DNA of 64,000 bases from Oceanobacillus saliphilus (GCF_023522835.1 NZ_JALCZU010000001.1:265297-329296); one strand, 5' to 3'. Shown: positions 28,301-37,316, counted from the first letter of the stretch. The notes: a model not told the origin generated them from the letters alone. Numbers and translations: made by a program.

Positions 28301-28310
28301 TATGCTTCAC
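25305..28310 (-). CDS. Secreted cell-wall glucosaminidase with seven peptidoglycan-binding repeats and two SH3b domains
   Basis: 1001 residues. GTG start at 28310, 10 bases after AAAGGAGG. A signal peptide (about 1-27) is followed by an acidic Glu/Ser/Asp-rich segment (28-135). Seven PG_binding_1 repeats of about 68 residues run from about 136 to 610; the first six alternate GDSGQHIVELK and GDRGEPVVSLK types. SH3b-like domains lie near 690-820. The C-terminus (about 835-1001) is a glucosaminidase domain: GLGQAFIEASKTHKVNELYL, LISHALLETANGTSKLA with the catalytic Glu, and YNMFGINAFD. It should cut GlcNAc-MurNAc bonds in wall turnover. Neighbouring two-repeat units are nearly identical in DNA at a 420-bp offset. 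The amidase upstream shares the same repeat architecture. Confidence 0.9.
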   Translation of the reverse strand: MKHMKSIIAIVLLALSLVHFSPQTAIANEEEKYQEKNSETEEVIEEVESTEQSEEDSDTTSDIAEKENENGESSDPSSDQVDINQGEPESNGLEEGSSEDASSEDKDEEVTPSEDEEETLVESKAVTVKSVQEPYADGDSGQHIVELKKDLVRLGFANWSNPSPFYGSNTAAVVEDFQDYYDLPVTGIADNTTRNKISQVLNPPYRVGDRGEPVVSLKEDLVELGFATWSNPSQFYGSNTKRVVEDFQKAHGLTADGIAGANTLAAIEKALTQSPLYSDGDSGQHIVELKKDLVRLGFVNWSNPSPFYGSNTAAVVEDFQDYYDLPVTGIADNTTRNKISQVLNPPYRVGDRGEPVVSLKEDLVELGFATWSNPSQFYGSNTARVVKDFQGAHSLTVDGIAGANTLAAIEKALIDSKLYRDGDSGQHIVELKEDLVRLGFASWSNPSQFYGSVTAEVVKDFQNYYKLPATGTADETTRAKIAQVLNPPYKNGDRGEPVIELKEKLVRLGFASWSNPSQIYGSVTRNVVRDFQEYYGLKNDGIADQATLNKMDNVISSAYKNGDNGAHITRLKEGLTLLGFANWSNPTSAYGNVTESVVKEFQKAYGLKVTGLVDEVTLNKLETEVEKEISKTKVTYDKYDLTLQEALNIQMAITNPPPQTDKYRNSPAYISSSYVELIETGAIYSGGKVKVRTEPRLVNSTHKYTLDPGTSVTIEGVVNGDSYQGSTEWYEITYKGETLYAHTFLVNPLATVAVTTARLNVRAEPNSKSDTHIYGILPIGTEVNVVAQNGSWYEISYNTWRNATRSDTEVHLNPENNDTFQHLDLSSGAGASASELNQFLDKKGTLDGLGQAFIEASKTHKVNELYLISHALLETANGTSKLATGIVVNGTKVYNMFGINAFDHCPQTCGSQFAYEQGWDTPYKAIVGGAKFIGERYIHNENQQNTIYKMRWNPNAMEATGKHGKQYATDIGWASKQIPNLKNMYNVLDNPLFNFNFVQYK

Positions 28311-28507
28311 TTTAGTTTCACCTCCTTTTGTTATTTTAATTAATACGTTACAAATCGTATTAATGAATTTGTATCATACTATTATAGTATCGGTTATGGA
28401 GAGGTTAATTTCAAGACTATTATTCATTTTTTGTCGAAATTTCTTCTAAAATATGGAATTTAACTATGCTGTTGTACTTTAAAAACAAGAAAAATGTATT
28501 CATGTTT

Positions 28508-28548
28508 AAAAAATAAAAAGGAGATGAGCAATTGGGCTCACCTCCTTC
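28508..28548 (-). terminator. Intrinsic terminator of the amidase gene
   Basis: On the minus strand AAGGAGGTGAGCCC, short loop, GCTCATCTCCTT then TTTATTTTTT. It begins about 23 bp after the stop at 28571. Confidence 0.85.
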
Positions 28549-28570
28549 CTAATCTAGCATCTGACTTAAT

Positions 28571-30994
28571 TTATCTTTTTTGTAAACCATAAGAATTCGC
28601 GATAGCATCGGCTGTAATCTTAGCCAAGTGCTTCCTATTATAAGCTTTGCTTAAGTAATTATTCTCTGAAAGATTGTCAATAAACATATATTCCAACAAT
28701 ATTGATGGCATTTCTGTATTTCTGAGGACATTGAAATTTTCGGTTTTCATACCTCGATCATTGACCGAAATTCTGTTAGCAATATAACTATGAATTTCCC
28801 GTTGTCTATTCCTGGTTTCTTGAGCGACACTACCATTATAGATAAAAGATTCAAATCCACTTCCCAAACCTCGCCATGCATTGGTATGAAAGCTCATAAA
28901 ATAATCTGCACCCCAACTATTCGCCATTCGAGATCGTTCTTCCAGTTCTACAAAGACATCGGATGTACGAGAGTACTTAATCTCTACTCCAGCATAATAA
29001 TTTTCCAGTACCTTTCCTGTTTCCAAGGCAATATCTAGTACTATATTTTTTTCCTGAAGGCCGTAACCCGTACCTCCTGGGTCCTTACCTCCATGTCCTG
29101 GATCAAGAAATACTTTAATAATATTATTTTTCATAGTTTGACGTGTCAATGCATCAGCTTTTCCTGTTACATTTAAGCCATAAGCTCTCTGGAAGTCTTT
29201 GACCTTACTAGCTGTATTACTTCCATAGTTAGATGTTGGATTGCTCCAATTGGCAAAGCCTAAAGTGGTAAGATCCTTCTTCAAAGCTACGATATGTGGT
29301 CCACTATCTCCAATGGAATACAGATTTGCAAGTACTTCTTCAATTTTATTCAAAGTTACTGTGCCAGCTATCCCATCTGCAGTTAATCCATAGACTTTTT
29401 GGAACTCTTTTACCACTCTTGCCGTATTGCTTCCATAAAACTGGCTCGGATTCGACCATGAGGCAAATCCTAATTCCACCAAGTCTTCTTTCAGCCTTAC
29501 TACCTGGGCCCCTCGGTCTCCATTTCGGTATGGGGGATTCAATACCTGGTTTATTTTATTCCTCGTCTTCTGGTCTGCAACCCCTGTTACAGCGAGACCA
29601 TAATATCTTTGAAAGTCTTCTACAACTGATGCTGTATTACTTCCATAAAAAGGACTTGGGTTTGACCATTTCGCAAAACCCAGACGGACAAGATCCTTCT
29701 TCAGCTCTACTATATGCTGGCCACTATCTCCATTCCTATACTGCTGTTTTAAGGCTTTTTCAATTTCAGCTAGTGTACTTGTACCAGCTAACCCATCAGC
29801 AGTTAATCCATAGGCTTTTTGGAACTCTTTGACCACTCTTGCCGTATTGCTTCCATAAAACTGACTCGGATTCGACCATGAGGCAAATCCTAACTCTACC
29901 AAATCTTCTTTCAGGCTTACTACCTGGGCCCCTCGATCTCCATTTCGGTATGGAGGATTCAGTACCTGGCTGATTTTATTCCTCGTCATCTGATCTGCAA
30001 CCCCTGTTTCAGCGAGACCATAATATCTTTGAAAGTCTTCTACAACTGATGCTGTATTACTTCCATAAAAAGGACTTGGGTTTGACCATTTCGCAAAACC
30101 CAGACGGACAAGATCCTTCTTCAGCTCTACTATATGCTGGCCACTATCTCCATTCCTATACTGCTGTTTTAAGGCTTTTTCAATTTCAGCTAGTGTACTT
30201 GCACCAGCTACTCCATCAGCAGTTAATCCATAGGCTTTTTGGAAGTTTTTTACTACTTTTTCCGTATTACTTCCGTAAAACTGACTAGGATTGGACCATG
30301 AGGCAAATCCTAATTCTACTAAGTCTTCTTTCAGACTCACTACTGGTTCTCCTCGGTCTTTATCTCGATATGGTGGATTCAGTACCTGGCTGATTTTATT
30401 TCTTGTCGTCCGGTCTGCATTCCCTGTTTGAGCGAGACCATAATATCTTTGAAAGTCTTTTACAACTGTTGCTGTATTACTTCCATAGAAAGGACTTGGG
30501 TCAGACCATTTCACAAAGCCGAGACGGACAAGAGCTTTCTTCAACTCTACTATATGTGGCCCACTGTCACCTTCTTCATACAAAACGGTATTTTTGATGA
30601 ACACCTCATTTGTAGATTCCGATTCAATTTCTCCCTCATTGTCCAGTGAATCAGGTTGCTTATCGGAACCTTCATCAGTTTCAGAATTACTGTCTTCCTG
30701 TTCCTCTATTTTTGTGTCTTCCTCAATTTGATCTTTATTTTCTATAGATTCTTTTTCGGCTTCGTTATTTGAATGCGTCTTTTCTTCATCATTATGTAGG
30801 TCATTGTTTTCTTCAAATATTTTTTCATCTTGAGAACCTTCTGCCTCTGAAAAATCTTTTTCACCTTGCACTTCTTCCTGGATATTTCCCTCTTCAATTT
30901 CCCCATTGTTAGCTTCTGCTGCTAGGGGATTAAAATAGACTGAGAAAAATATAGTTAATAAAAATGCGAGAGTAATAGAATTTCCTTTCTTCAT
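28571..30994 (-). CDS. Secreted N-acetylmuramoyl-L-alanine amidase (Amidase_3) with seven peptidoglycan-binding repeats
   Basis: 807 residues from ATG 30994, 8 bases after GGAGG. A signal peptide (about 1-28) and an acidic segment (29-140) precede seven PG_binding_1 repeats (about 140-625), alternating GDSG and GDRG types; two-repeat units at 29590-29829 and 30010-30249 are nearly identical in DNA. The zinc amidase domain (about 628-807) shows KVFLDPGHGGKDPGGTG (zinc His), EKNIVLDIALETGKVLE (Glu), YFMSFHTNAW (zinc His) and PSILLEYMFIDN (catalytic Glu). It cleaves the MurNAc-L-Ala bond. It shares signal, acidic and repeat design with the glucosaminidase downstream, from which it is separated by its own terminator. 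Confidence 0.92.
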   Translation of the reverse strand: MKKGNSITLAFLLTIFFSVYFNPLAAEANNGEIEEGNIQEEVQGEKDFSEAEGSQDEKIFEENNDLHNDEEKTHSNNEAEKESIENKDQIEEDTKIEEQEDSNSETDEGSDKQPDSLDNEGEIESESTNEVFIKNTVLYEEGDSGPHIVELKKALVRLGFVKWSDPSPFYGSNTATVVKDFQRYYGLAQTGNADRTTRNKISQVLNPPYRDKDRGEPVVSLKEDLVELGFASWSNPSQFYGSNTEKVVKNFQKAYGLTADGVAGASTLAEIEKALKQQYRNGDSGQHIVELKKDLVRLGFAKWSNPSPFYGSNTASVVEDFQRYYGLAETGVADQMTRNKISQVLNPPYRNGDRGAQVVSLKEDLVELGFASWSNPSQFYGSNTARVVKEFQKAYGLTADGLAGTSTLAEIEKALKQQYRNGDSGQHIVELKKDLVRLGFAKWSNPSPFYGSNTASVVEDFQRYYGLAVTGVADQKTRNKINQVLNPPYRNGDRGAQVVRLKEDLVELGFASWSNPSQFYGSNTARVVKEFQKVYGLTADGIAGTVTLNKIEEVLANLYSIGDSGPHIVALKKDLTTLGFANWSNPTSNYGSNTASKVKDFQRAYGLNVTGKADALTRQTMKNNIIKVFLDPGHGGKDPGGTGYGLQEKNIVLDIALETGKVLENYYAGVEIKYSRTSDVFVELEERSRMANSWGADYFMSFHTNAWRGLGSGFESFIYNGSVAQETRNRQREIHSYIANRISVNDRGMKTENFNVLRNTEMPSILLEYMFIDNLSENNYLSKAYNRKHLAKITADAIANSYGLQKR

Positions 30995-31149
30995 CTGTAT
31001 CACCTCCTTGTTTTAAGTCACTCTTATAGTATCGGTAATTCAATAGTTAAATTCAATAGGTTTCCTAACAATTATGTAAATAATTTATCATTTTTTGTAA
31101 GTCTATGTAAGAATATATATCATCCTAGTTAAATGAACTCCAGAAAGCA

Positions 31150-31186
31150 AAAAAAATCCTGGAAGACTCATAATTTATCCAGGAAT
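31150..31186 (-). terminator. Intrinsic terminator of the hydrolase-CapA-SGNH gene
   Basis: On the minus strand TTCCTGGATAAA, loop, TTCCAGGATTTTTTTTGC, with a 6-7 bp core stem, 15-20 bp after the stop at 31203. Confidence 0.75.
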
Positions 31187-31202
31187 TTTGAAATTAAGAC
31201 TT

Positions 31203-33962
31203 TTACTTATTTTTAGCGAATAAGCTCTTTAGCTTTGAACCGAGTCGGAACTTGGTGTTGGGTGAAGCTTGCAGTACAGCCCAACTGTATAACTGTATCC
31301 CTTCATTCGCATTAGGATGTATGGAGTCCTTTAACCAAGTCGACGGATGTCGAGTTTTAAATTTAGCATTTATTATTGGGTTTGGATCAACATAAAGGTG
31401 ACCTGAAGATTCTGCATACTTCTTTAAGGCATTCCTATAACTTTCTAACATTTCAAAGCGTTCCTTCTTTGGCAACTTAGAAATTCTGTCATAATTATCT
31501 GATGTCCAAGGTGCAATAAAAATAAATTTGGATGATGCTTTTTTAGAGCGAATGATTTTAACTACTTCTGAAATATTCTCTATATATTCTTTTGGATTCA
31601 TGGCACATCGAAGAGGATCCTGGTATCTTACATCATTTATACCTATGGCTATTACATAAAGATCTGAATTAGACTTAGATATTTTTTCAGCATTTTTTAA
31701 CAAATAAGGCGAAGCAGTACCTCCCTTGGCAAACCTTTGTACTTTCAGATTTTTAAAGTTTCTTACAAAAGGTTCATACCAGCCATATCCACCATTTCTT
31801 GTTCCTTCTGTTAAGGAGTCCCCTATAAAACAGACACTTTTGGATTTTGTGAGTTGATAATAAAACTCTTTGTTTTTCATTTCCTCTGTAATAAGTAAAG
31901 GTGATACTGGGTTACGAACATACCCTTTCGCCTTTCCTTCTGCTCTATCTGCGAATAGGTAATATTTTTCCTGAAGCTGATCAATCGTTAAATTTTCTCC
32001 CAGCATAGTTTTAGTAATCAGTTCATGAATCTCTTTAATACGGGAGAATTCATGTGTACTAATATGCTTACGCAGACTTTCGTCATGTATAACATCATAT
32101 AAAGGCAGCGGTCTATAATTGCCATCCAAGAATGAATGAGCCCATAAAGGTACATTGGCAACCGCAAAAGGATTTCCATTTTGCGGATCAAGAAAAATTT
32201 GAGTAAGCGCTGATGCATCCCCATCTTTAGCCGTGTAAGAATTCACAAAATTACCTGCACAGTGCAAGATAAGAACGTTCGTATTTTTTTCCGGGTTTTT
32301 CCTCCATTCATATGGCTGTACAGCGTGAGCATGATCATTCAGTATAATATCGGCACCAGCATCAACAAAAATGTTGCACCAAGTTTTTTGAGTATTATCA
32401 GGTGAATGAAGAAACTGTTTTCCTATATGTGGCAGAACAATAATACAATCAGGTTTTTCTTTCTTTATCCTCTTAAAATCATCTAAAACATCTTGTTTGA
32501 CAGCCTCGAAGTTCTCATCCTTTGGGGACACCAAAAGGGAGGTCAAGTGTTTGTTTTCATCTTTAAGAAAAAAACTATTAGCATAACGATTGCTTCGTCT
32601 CGTATAAGTGAGGATAGCAACCTTTAACCCACGTATATTGAAGACTGGAAGTTTTTCCTTTTCTTTTTGATTACGATAACACCCTCTATGAGCCAAACCT
32701 GTTTTGTCCAAAACATCCAAGGTTCTCATGGCACCTTTTACACCACAATCTAAAATATGGTTTTGAGCAGTAGTCACAAAATCAAATCCCGCACGTTTTA
32801 TAGCATCAGCAAAACTATCCGGGAAGTTCAAATAAAGGGGTATGCGATCTGAGTAAATGCTCGTACTATATTCGAAACTCTCCCCAGCAAGAGGCCCTTC
32901 TAAAACTCCCATGGAAAAATCCGATTCTTTAATGTACTTATCAACATAAGAAAACATCTTATCAAATTCATAGGAGTCTGATTCAGGATTATAAGAATTT
33001 AAAACCTGATCCCGAAGTAAAATGAGATCACCGACAAAAGAAAGAGATACAGCATCCTTCAACTGAGATGATTCCTTTTTGGTCATAACGGGGTAGATTT
33101 TGTTAACTCTCTTTTTATCATCCATTTGCTCTTGAGAATCTTGAGTTAGCTTCTTCTTGTACAATGCTACCAGCTTCCTAACTGGTTCTTCATCAGCTAT
33201 CCTGGAAGCCAGAAGTACTTCAATATTTTCCTGTGCGGACGGAAGTTTTCCCTTTTTGACACGTCTAGCAGCAATATCGGTATGCCATTCCAGTATCTTT
33301 TCACTATTCAATGTGAATTTGATTTCTTTATCATAGAAGAAATTAAGAGCCACATTTTTTAGTTCATCCGATAACAAAAGAGCCCGTGCTGTGTAATGGC
33401 CGGCATTTTCAACATGATAATAATATGCTTGTGGATACGCTACCTTTAAAAAAATGTTAATAAAATAGTTATCAATATAATTACTTTTATCATAAAAGAT
33501 ACAGACCTTGTTACTTGTCGTTTTTATATCATTTATTTCAGCATGATAAAAACCGTTATTTTTAAATCTTTTTCCCATTAAATCGTTAATTACAGGGTGA
33601 GCCGGAATTCTAGGACTCAAGGCCAGTATATTAGCATCTACGGCTCCCCCATAATAAATGGCACAATACCCTCCTAAACTCGAACCATATGTATAAACAT
33701 CTTTATCCGTTAGAGAATCACTTACAATATTCTTAAATTCTTCAGCTGACAATAACTGATACTGCGTATATCTTTTTTGTGCAACATAAATATAATCCAT
33801 TCCTTCTGACATTATTAGCTTTTTAGCAGATCCTTCATCATCCAATGTAGAGTCAATTTCTCCAAAGGTAATGACGCATTTATTACTTTCGTTAGCTTTA
33901 CTGGCATAATGAGTTATTTTAAAATTTTCATTCTTCGCAAGTATTTTTTCTACGTAGTCCAT
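31203..33962 (-). CDS. Three-domain protein: alpha/beta hydrolase, CapA-like, SGNH/GDSL hydrolase
   Basis: 919 residues, no signal peptide or membrane helix. Residues about 1-225 look like an alpha/beta hydrolase: the nucleophile elbow is GSSLGGYCAIYYGG near 94, and NAGHYTARALLL near 200 could carry the catalytic His. Residues about 305-620 match CapA (PGA_cap, metallophosphatase-like): SLSFVGDLILL, FSMGVLEGPLAG, FVTTAQNHILDCGVKGAMRT, IIVLPHIGKQF, ILNDHAHAVQPYEW and HCAGNFV. Residues about 715-905 are an SGNH hydrolase: CFIGDSLTEGTRNGGYGWYE (Ser), KGGTASPYLL, IAIGINDVRY (Asn) and DSIHPNANEG (Asp/His). Family knowledge: CapA takes part in poly-gamma-glutamate capsule systems and SGNH enzymes often remove or transfer acyl groups on polysaccharides. 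It follows the ligase cluster after a terminator. Confidence 0.83.
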   Translation of the reverse strand: MDYVEKILAKNENFKITHYASKANESNKCVITFGEIDSTLDDEGSAKKLIMSEGMDYIYVAQKRYTQYQLLSAEEFKNIVSDSLTDKDVYTYGSSLGGYCAIYYGGAVDANILALSPRIPAHPVINDLMGKRFKNNGFYHAEINDIKTTSNKVCIFYDKSNYIDNYFINIFLKVAYPQAYYYHVENAGHYTARALLLSDELKNVALNFFYDKEIKFTLNSEKILEWHTDIAARRVKKGKLPSAQENIEVLLASRIADEEPVRKLVALYKKKLTQDSQEQMDDKKRVNKIYPVMTKKESSQLKDAVSLSFVGDLILLRDQVLNSYNPESDSYEFDKMFSYVDKYIKESDFSMGVLEGPLAGESFEYSTSIYSDRIPLYLNFPDSFADAIKRAGFDFVTTAQNHILDCGVKGAMRTLDVLDKTGLAHRGCYRNQKEKEKLPVFNIRGLKVAILTYTRRSNRYANSFFLKDENKHLTSLLVSPKDENFEAVKQDVLDDFKRIKKEKPDCIIVLPHIGKQFLHSPDNTQKTWCNIFVDAGADIILNDHAHAVQPYEWRKNPEKNTNVLILHCAGNFVNSYTAKDGDASALTQIFLDPQNGNPFAVANVPLWAHSFLDGNYRPLPLYDVIHDESLRKHISTHEFSRIKEIHELITKTMLGENLTIDQLQEKYYLFADRAEGKAKGYVRNPVSPLLITEEMKNKEFYYQLTKSKSVCFIGDSLTEGTRNGGYGWYEPFVRNFKNLKVQRFAKGGTASPYLLKNAEKISKSNSDLYVIAIGINDVRYQDPLRCAMNPKEYIENISEVVKIIRSKKASSKFIFIAPWTSDNYDRISKLPKKERFEMLESYRNALKKYAESSGHLYVDPNPIINAKFKTRHPSTWLKDSIHPNANEGIQLYSWAVLQASPNTKFRLGSKLKSLFAKNK

Positions 33963-34023
33963 GAGTATCTCCTCTCGTCAAAGCGCTGTTTTCCTATAAA
34001 TTCTGTATGGTACTTAGCTATAT

Positions 34024-34071
34024 AAAAAAGGAATACTATACTTTATTGTTCAGAGTTTAGCATTCCTTTTT
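34024..34071 (-). terminator. Probable terminator ending the ligase cluster transcript
   Basis: AAAAAGGAAT and ATTCCTTTTT form a 10-bp stem with a long loop and a T run on the minus strand, 112 bp after the stop at 34183. The stretch 34080-34160 holds a short open frame ending in LFGILAGIAIVIGSRIS on the minus strand without a start codon, perhaps a remnant. Confidence 0.65.
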
Positions 34072-34182
34072 AAATTAGCAAAATGATGATTAAGAGATTC
34101 GGCTACCAATCACAATAGCAATTCCTGCTAAAATTCCAAATAAACTATCAAGCAGTTCATCCTGATATGTTGTTTATTATTT

Positions 34183-35454
34183 CTATTGTTTCAGATTATC
34201 AATTTCTTTATTTAATTCGTCTATCTGATTTTTTAAGGTTTTTATTTCCCTTTGCTGTTTCTTAATTTTTTTCTCCTTTTTTTGTTGTTCTGTCAACATT
34301 CTCCTTCGAGGTGATTCGGGGTTGTTTTGTTCTCTGTGAACATATTTAAGAACATCCTTAGTTAAATCACCAAATAAAGGCCGCTGTGCTGCCAATTGAT
34401 AAAGCCATGTTGCCCCTCTTAGATTCACTTCCAAGAATATAGGTTGTCCTTCTTCCCCTACAGCTATATCCCAGGATACAAAATCATGATGTAACACATC
34501 TTTATGCAGTTCAATGACATATTCTTTAAACGCTTCGTAATTAGGAATTGAACCCATTTTGGCAAATTCATATCCAGTGGTCGGGTGATGTGTAAAGCTT
34601 TCGCAAGCTTCATTTATTGCAACCTTCAGAAATTCACCGGAATCACTGACTCCCAGACAAACCCCACCAGCACCTGCATTATCTTGCACGCTATTATTTG
34701 CTCCAAATCGGGCAAATGTCAAAAGATGCCTTATTTCATTTTCCCAACGAAAGGTTACCATTCTCAATGTGTTAACTGAATCAGGATGAGGTGCCGCAAT
34801 GATGGGATGTTGTTTTATTAGTTTTTGGACTATGAAATGACCGCCATATATCTGTTCTAAGTCAGTCATACTCACTTTTTTATCTCCCATAAATACATCA
34901 GAGTTTACAATTTTCAGTTTCCTGATGCCCTCACCATTGTTTGTGTTACTTGGTTTTATAATTAACTCTTCAAACGTTAAAAACCTTCTATACGCTTCTT
35001 CAGAAGTTATAGCATTATTGTCTTTATCGTAATAAGTACCGTAAATTCTTTTGATGATATTTTCTACAGTTCTTGTCGGTTTTGCATTGATTAATTTATC
35101 ATAAATATTTTTATCTTTATATACCCCACGCATCTTAGGATCATTAAAGAAGGGGACAATATCATTGCTCATAACAGATGGAGGAACCAGATTTAATTCT
35201 TTCTTACCGGTAAAATTCATAAATGCTAGATTAAAAACCGGATCATAAGTCTGTCCATAATTATCATTCCAAAACTGATTTACTTCATTAACATATTCGA
35301 CATCTATGTCTGATAATAAGCCAGCATTATAATAACGTTCGAAGGCGTCACTCTCTTTATTTATCTCTAATTTATTAAAAACATCATTCTCGTTGGAAGA
35401 AGAAGCATTTTTATTTTCTGAATTACGATTTTTCCCAAAAATACTTTTAAACAT
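34183..35454 (-). CDS. Sugar-transfer-associated type ATP-grasp protein
   Basis: 423 residues. Residues about 125-380 match the ATP-grasp family linked to sugar-transfer loci (ATPgrasp_ST): ELIIKPSNTNNGEGIRKL near 155 (nucleotide Lys), FIVQKLIKQH, SVNTLRMVTFRWENEIRHLL near 232, NAGAGGVCLGV, and FVSWDIAVGEEGQPIFLEVN near 330 with the metal-binding Glu-x-Asn. The N-terminal 30 residues are Asn/Ser-rich; the C-terminal 40 form a Lys/Gln-rich coiled coil. Family knowledge: such proteins sit in polysaccharide loci and are thought to form amide or ester bonds. It is the last gene of the cluster before a terminator, 59 bp after the preceding ligase. Substrates unknown. Confidence 0.85.
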   Translation of the reverse strand: MFKSIFGKNRNSENKNASSSNENDVFNKLEINKESDAFERYYNAGLLSDIDVEYVNEVNQFWNDNYGQTYDPVFNLAFMNFTGKKELNLVPPSVMSNDIVPFFNDPKMRGVYKDKNIYDKLINAKPTRTVENIIKRIYGTYYDKDNNAITSEEAYRRFLTFEELIIKPSNTNNGEGIRKLKIVNSDVFMGDKKVSMTDLEQIYGGHFIVQKLIKQHPIIAAPHPDSVNTLRMVTFRWENEIRHLLTFARFGANNSVQDNAGAGGVCLGVSDSGEFLKVAINEACESFTHHPTTGYEFAKMGSIPNYEAFKEYVIELHKDVLHHDFVSWDIAVGEEGQPIFLEVNLRGATWLYQLAAQRPLFGDLTKDVLKYVHREQNNPESPRRRMLTEQQKKEKKIKKQQREIKTLKNQIDELNKEIDNLKQ

Positions 35455-35513
35455 ACTAAACCCTCACTTCTGTAATTTATCTAAATGATAATTCAACTAG
35501 CTTCTAAAACGGA

Positions 35514-37316
35514 TTACTTTTTTCCGTCTCTGGCAGAATTTAACTTCCTTAAAGGCCGAGTCAGCTTCCACGAACGGCTGTTGATAACGTTCTTATATTT
35601 CTTACTTAATTCACCACTCTCTTGCTCCAACTGCTTTATTTTCTGATCCATTTTTTTTAAGTGAGCTTCCGCATTTATATTTTCCTGTTTCTTCTTCTTC
35701 AATTCCCTTTTTAATTCTTGTTTTTCTTCGACTAGCTTTTTGATTGTTTCTTTAAGTTCTCTTTTCCCTGCTCTTAAGTCTTTTACTGTCTGCAGTTTTT
35801 TCTTGTATTGGCTTTGCAGAGCAAATACTTTTTCTTCAAGATGCTGAATCTTCTCTTTTTCCTTCTTAATTCTCAATCTTAATTCTTCTTCAGTTTCCCG
35901 TTTTATTTTGAATCCAATGTTAACGGATTTATTCCAGTGGAGATCTTCAATTTCGGTAACATTAAATGCTTCAGGGCCGTTGTAACACATGGATTTAAAA
36001 TTATTTATTACTTCAGCATCAATACTTGCCGCTATTACCTCATAACAATTCGATGATATTTTCTGTATATGTCCTTGAATACCATGTTTTAAAGCAGTAA
36101 GCCTCACCCAATTACGGTATGCCACTCCATTCCCATCTCCATAAATGTGGAATTTGCTAGAGTGAAGTCTCCCTTCAACTTGAGGAGGATTTACCTCAAC
36201 TTGTTTTACGGAAATATTATCTAGTGGTGCCAAAACCGCTTCAAAATCAAAGTACAAATTAGACCTTTCTTTATTTTTCGTTTCTGGAAAGTATAGATCA
36301 ACAATCGGTTTCACTACATCTCTAGGTTTTCCCTTAATCGGAAACACATGAAGACCAATCATTGGTTTCGTATTGATTTCAATAATTGTGGATTCCCCTG
36401 ATTCTGGATTTATAATTATATCTAACCCGCCCATATCCAGACCAGGAATAGCTTTTGCTGCTTTTTCAGCTATCTCACGTATTGCAGACGGCAATTCATC
36501 AGTAATATCAACTGGATCTCCGCCTGAAGAAACATTTGATTTTGCCCTCAGAAAAAGTCTCTCTCCTTCTGCAGGAATACTATCAAGGTTGTATCCCATT
36601 CGATTAATTGAATTTAGTACCTCAACATCAATTTTTATTTTTTTCTTCGATATGTTGGGATTCAAACGACGACTTTCATTTTTCTTATCAATTAACTGTT
36701 GAATCGTGTCAGTACCATTTCCTGTTACATTTGCCGGTATTCTGTTCACCGCGCCATAGACTTTCCCATTAATTGTAAGAATACGGTATTCTGTCCCAGG
36801 AATATATTCCTCAACTAGAATCTCGTCGTAACCTAAAACATTTTTTAAATATTCCAATGTCTCCAGTAGATTTTCGTTAGAGTCCACATTAGAAAAAACT
36901 CCTTTTCCAGCATTTTCGCTTAATGGTTTGACTACTACAGGAAAATCCAATGAAGTTGCATATTCCACTATTTCATTATGTTCAATTGTAATATCAAATC
37001 GTTTCCCATTAGGCACCTTTAGTCCAGCCTTAGCAAGATATTCTTTTGTCATATGTTTATTTTCACATATCTCATATGCTTCAGCTGTTAATTTATCTCC
37101 TCTCGATGACTCGAATCTATGGATTTTCCCTTCATATTCTAAAGAGTACCTAACTAATATTTTATTATCAGGGTTATCTATGGTAAAGAAATTTACTTTT
37201 ATACCTCGACGCCATGCTTCCAACGCTATTAGAAACATACTTAACCTATTTCCATAACCTTCTGGAGGTAAAGTCTCTTCTAAATGGGTTAACCAAGTTA
37301 CATTGCCATTTTCCAT
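35514..37316 (-). CDS. ATP-grasp ligase (CphA/GshF-like) fused to acylphosphatase-like domain, copy A, with long coiled coil
   Basis: 600 residues. N-terminal domain (about 1-85): WLTHLEETLPPEGYGNRLSM, LIALEAWRRGIKVNF. ATP-grasp (about 90-350): FPVVVKPLSENAGKGVFSN, EILVEEYIPGTEYRILTING, GNGTDTIQQLID, FLRAKSNVSSGGDPVDITDE and STIIEINTKPMIGLHVFP, resembling cyanophycin synthetase and the ligase half of GshF. Acylphosphatase-like domain (about 385-455): GDGNGVAYRNWVRLTALKHG keeps the catalytic-type Arg, but the Asn position is Lys. A coiled coil (about 465-570) ends in SRSWKLTRPLR. It is one of four paralogues in tandem. I infer an amino-acid ligase acting on a surface polymer or its precursor; automatic labels of acylphosphatase would mislead. 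Confidence 0.85.
   Translation of the reverse strand: MENGNVTWLTHLEETLPPEGYGNRLSMFLIALEAWRRGIKVNFFTIDNPDNKILVRYSLEYEGKIHRFESSRGDKLTAEAYEICENKHMTKEYLAKAGLKVPNGKRFDITIEHNEIVEYATSLDFPVVVKPLSENAGKGVFSNVDSNENLLETLEYLKNVLGYDEILVEEYIPGTEYRILTINGKVYGAVNRIPANVTGNGTDTIQQLIDKKNESRRLNPNISKKKIKIDVEVLNSINRMGYNLDSIPAEGERLFLRAKSNVSSGGDPVDITDELPSAIREIAEKAAKAIPGLDMGGLDIIINPESGESTIIEINTKPMIGLHVFPIKGKPRDVVKPIVDLYFPETKNKERSNLYFDFEAVLAPLDNISVKQVEVNPPQVEGRLHSSKFHIYGDGNGVAYRNWVRLTALKHGIQGHIQKISSNCYEVIAASIDAEVINNFKSMCYNGPEAFNVTEIEDLHWNKSVNIGFKIKRETEEELRLRIKKEKEKIQHLEEKVFALQSQYKKKLQTVKDLRAGKRELKETIKKLVEEKQELKRELKKKKQENINAEAHLKKMDQKIKQLEQESGELSKKYKNVINSRSWKLTRPLRKLNSARDGKK

Noticed and set aside
26000-30600. Open frames antisense to the two cell-wall hydrolases
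   Set aside because: They reappear in every copy of the peptidoglycan-binding repeat as mirror frames of the real coding strand; no ribosome sites.
34080-34160. Small membrane peptide ending LFGILAGIAIVIGSRIS on the minus strand
   Set aside because: No start codon or ribosome site in frame before an upstream stop; kept only as a possible gene remnant.
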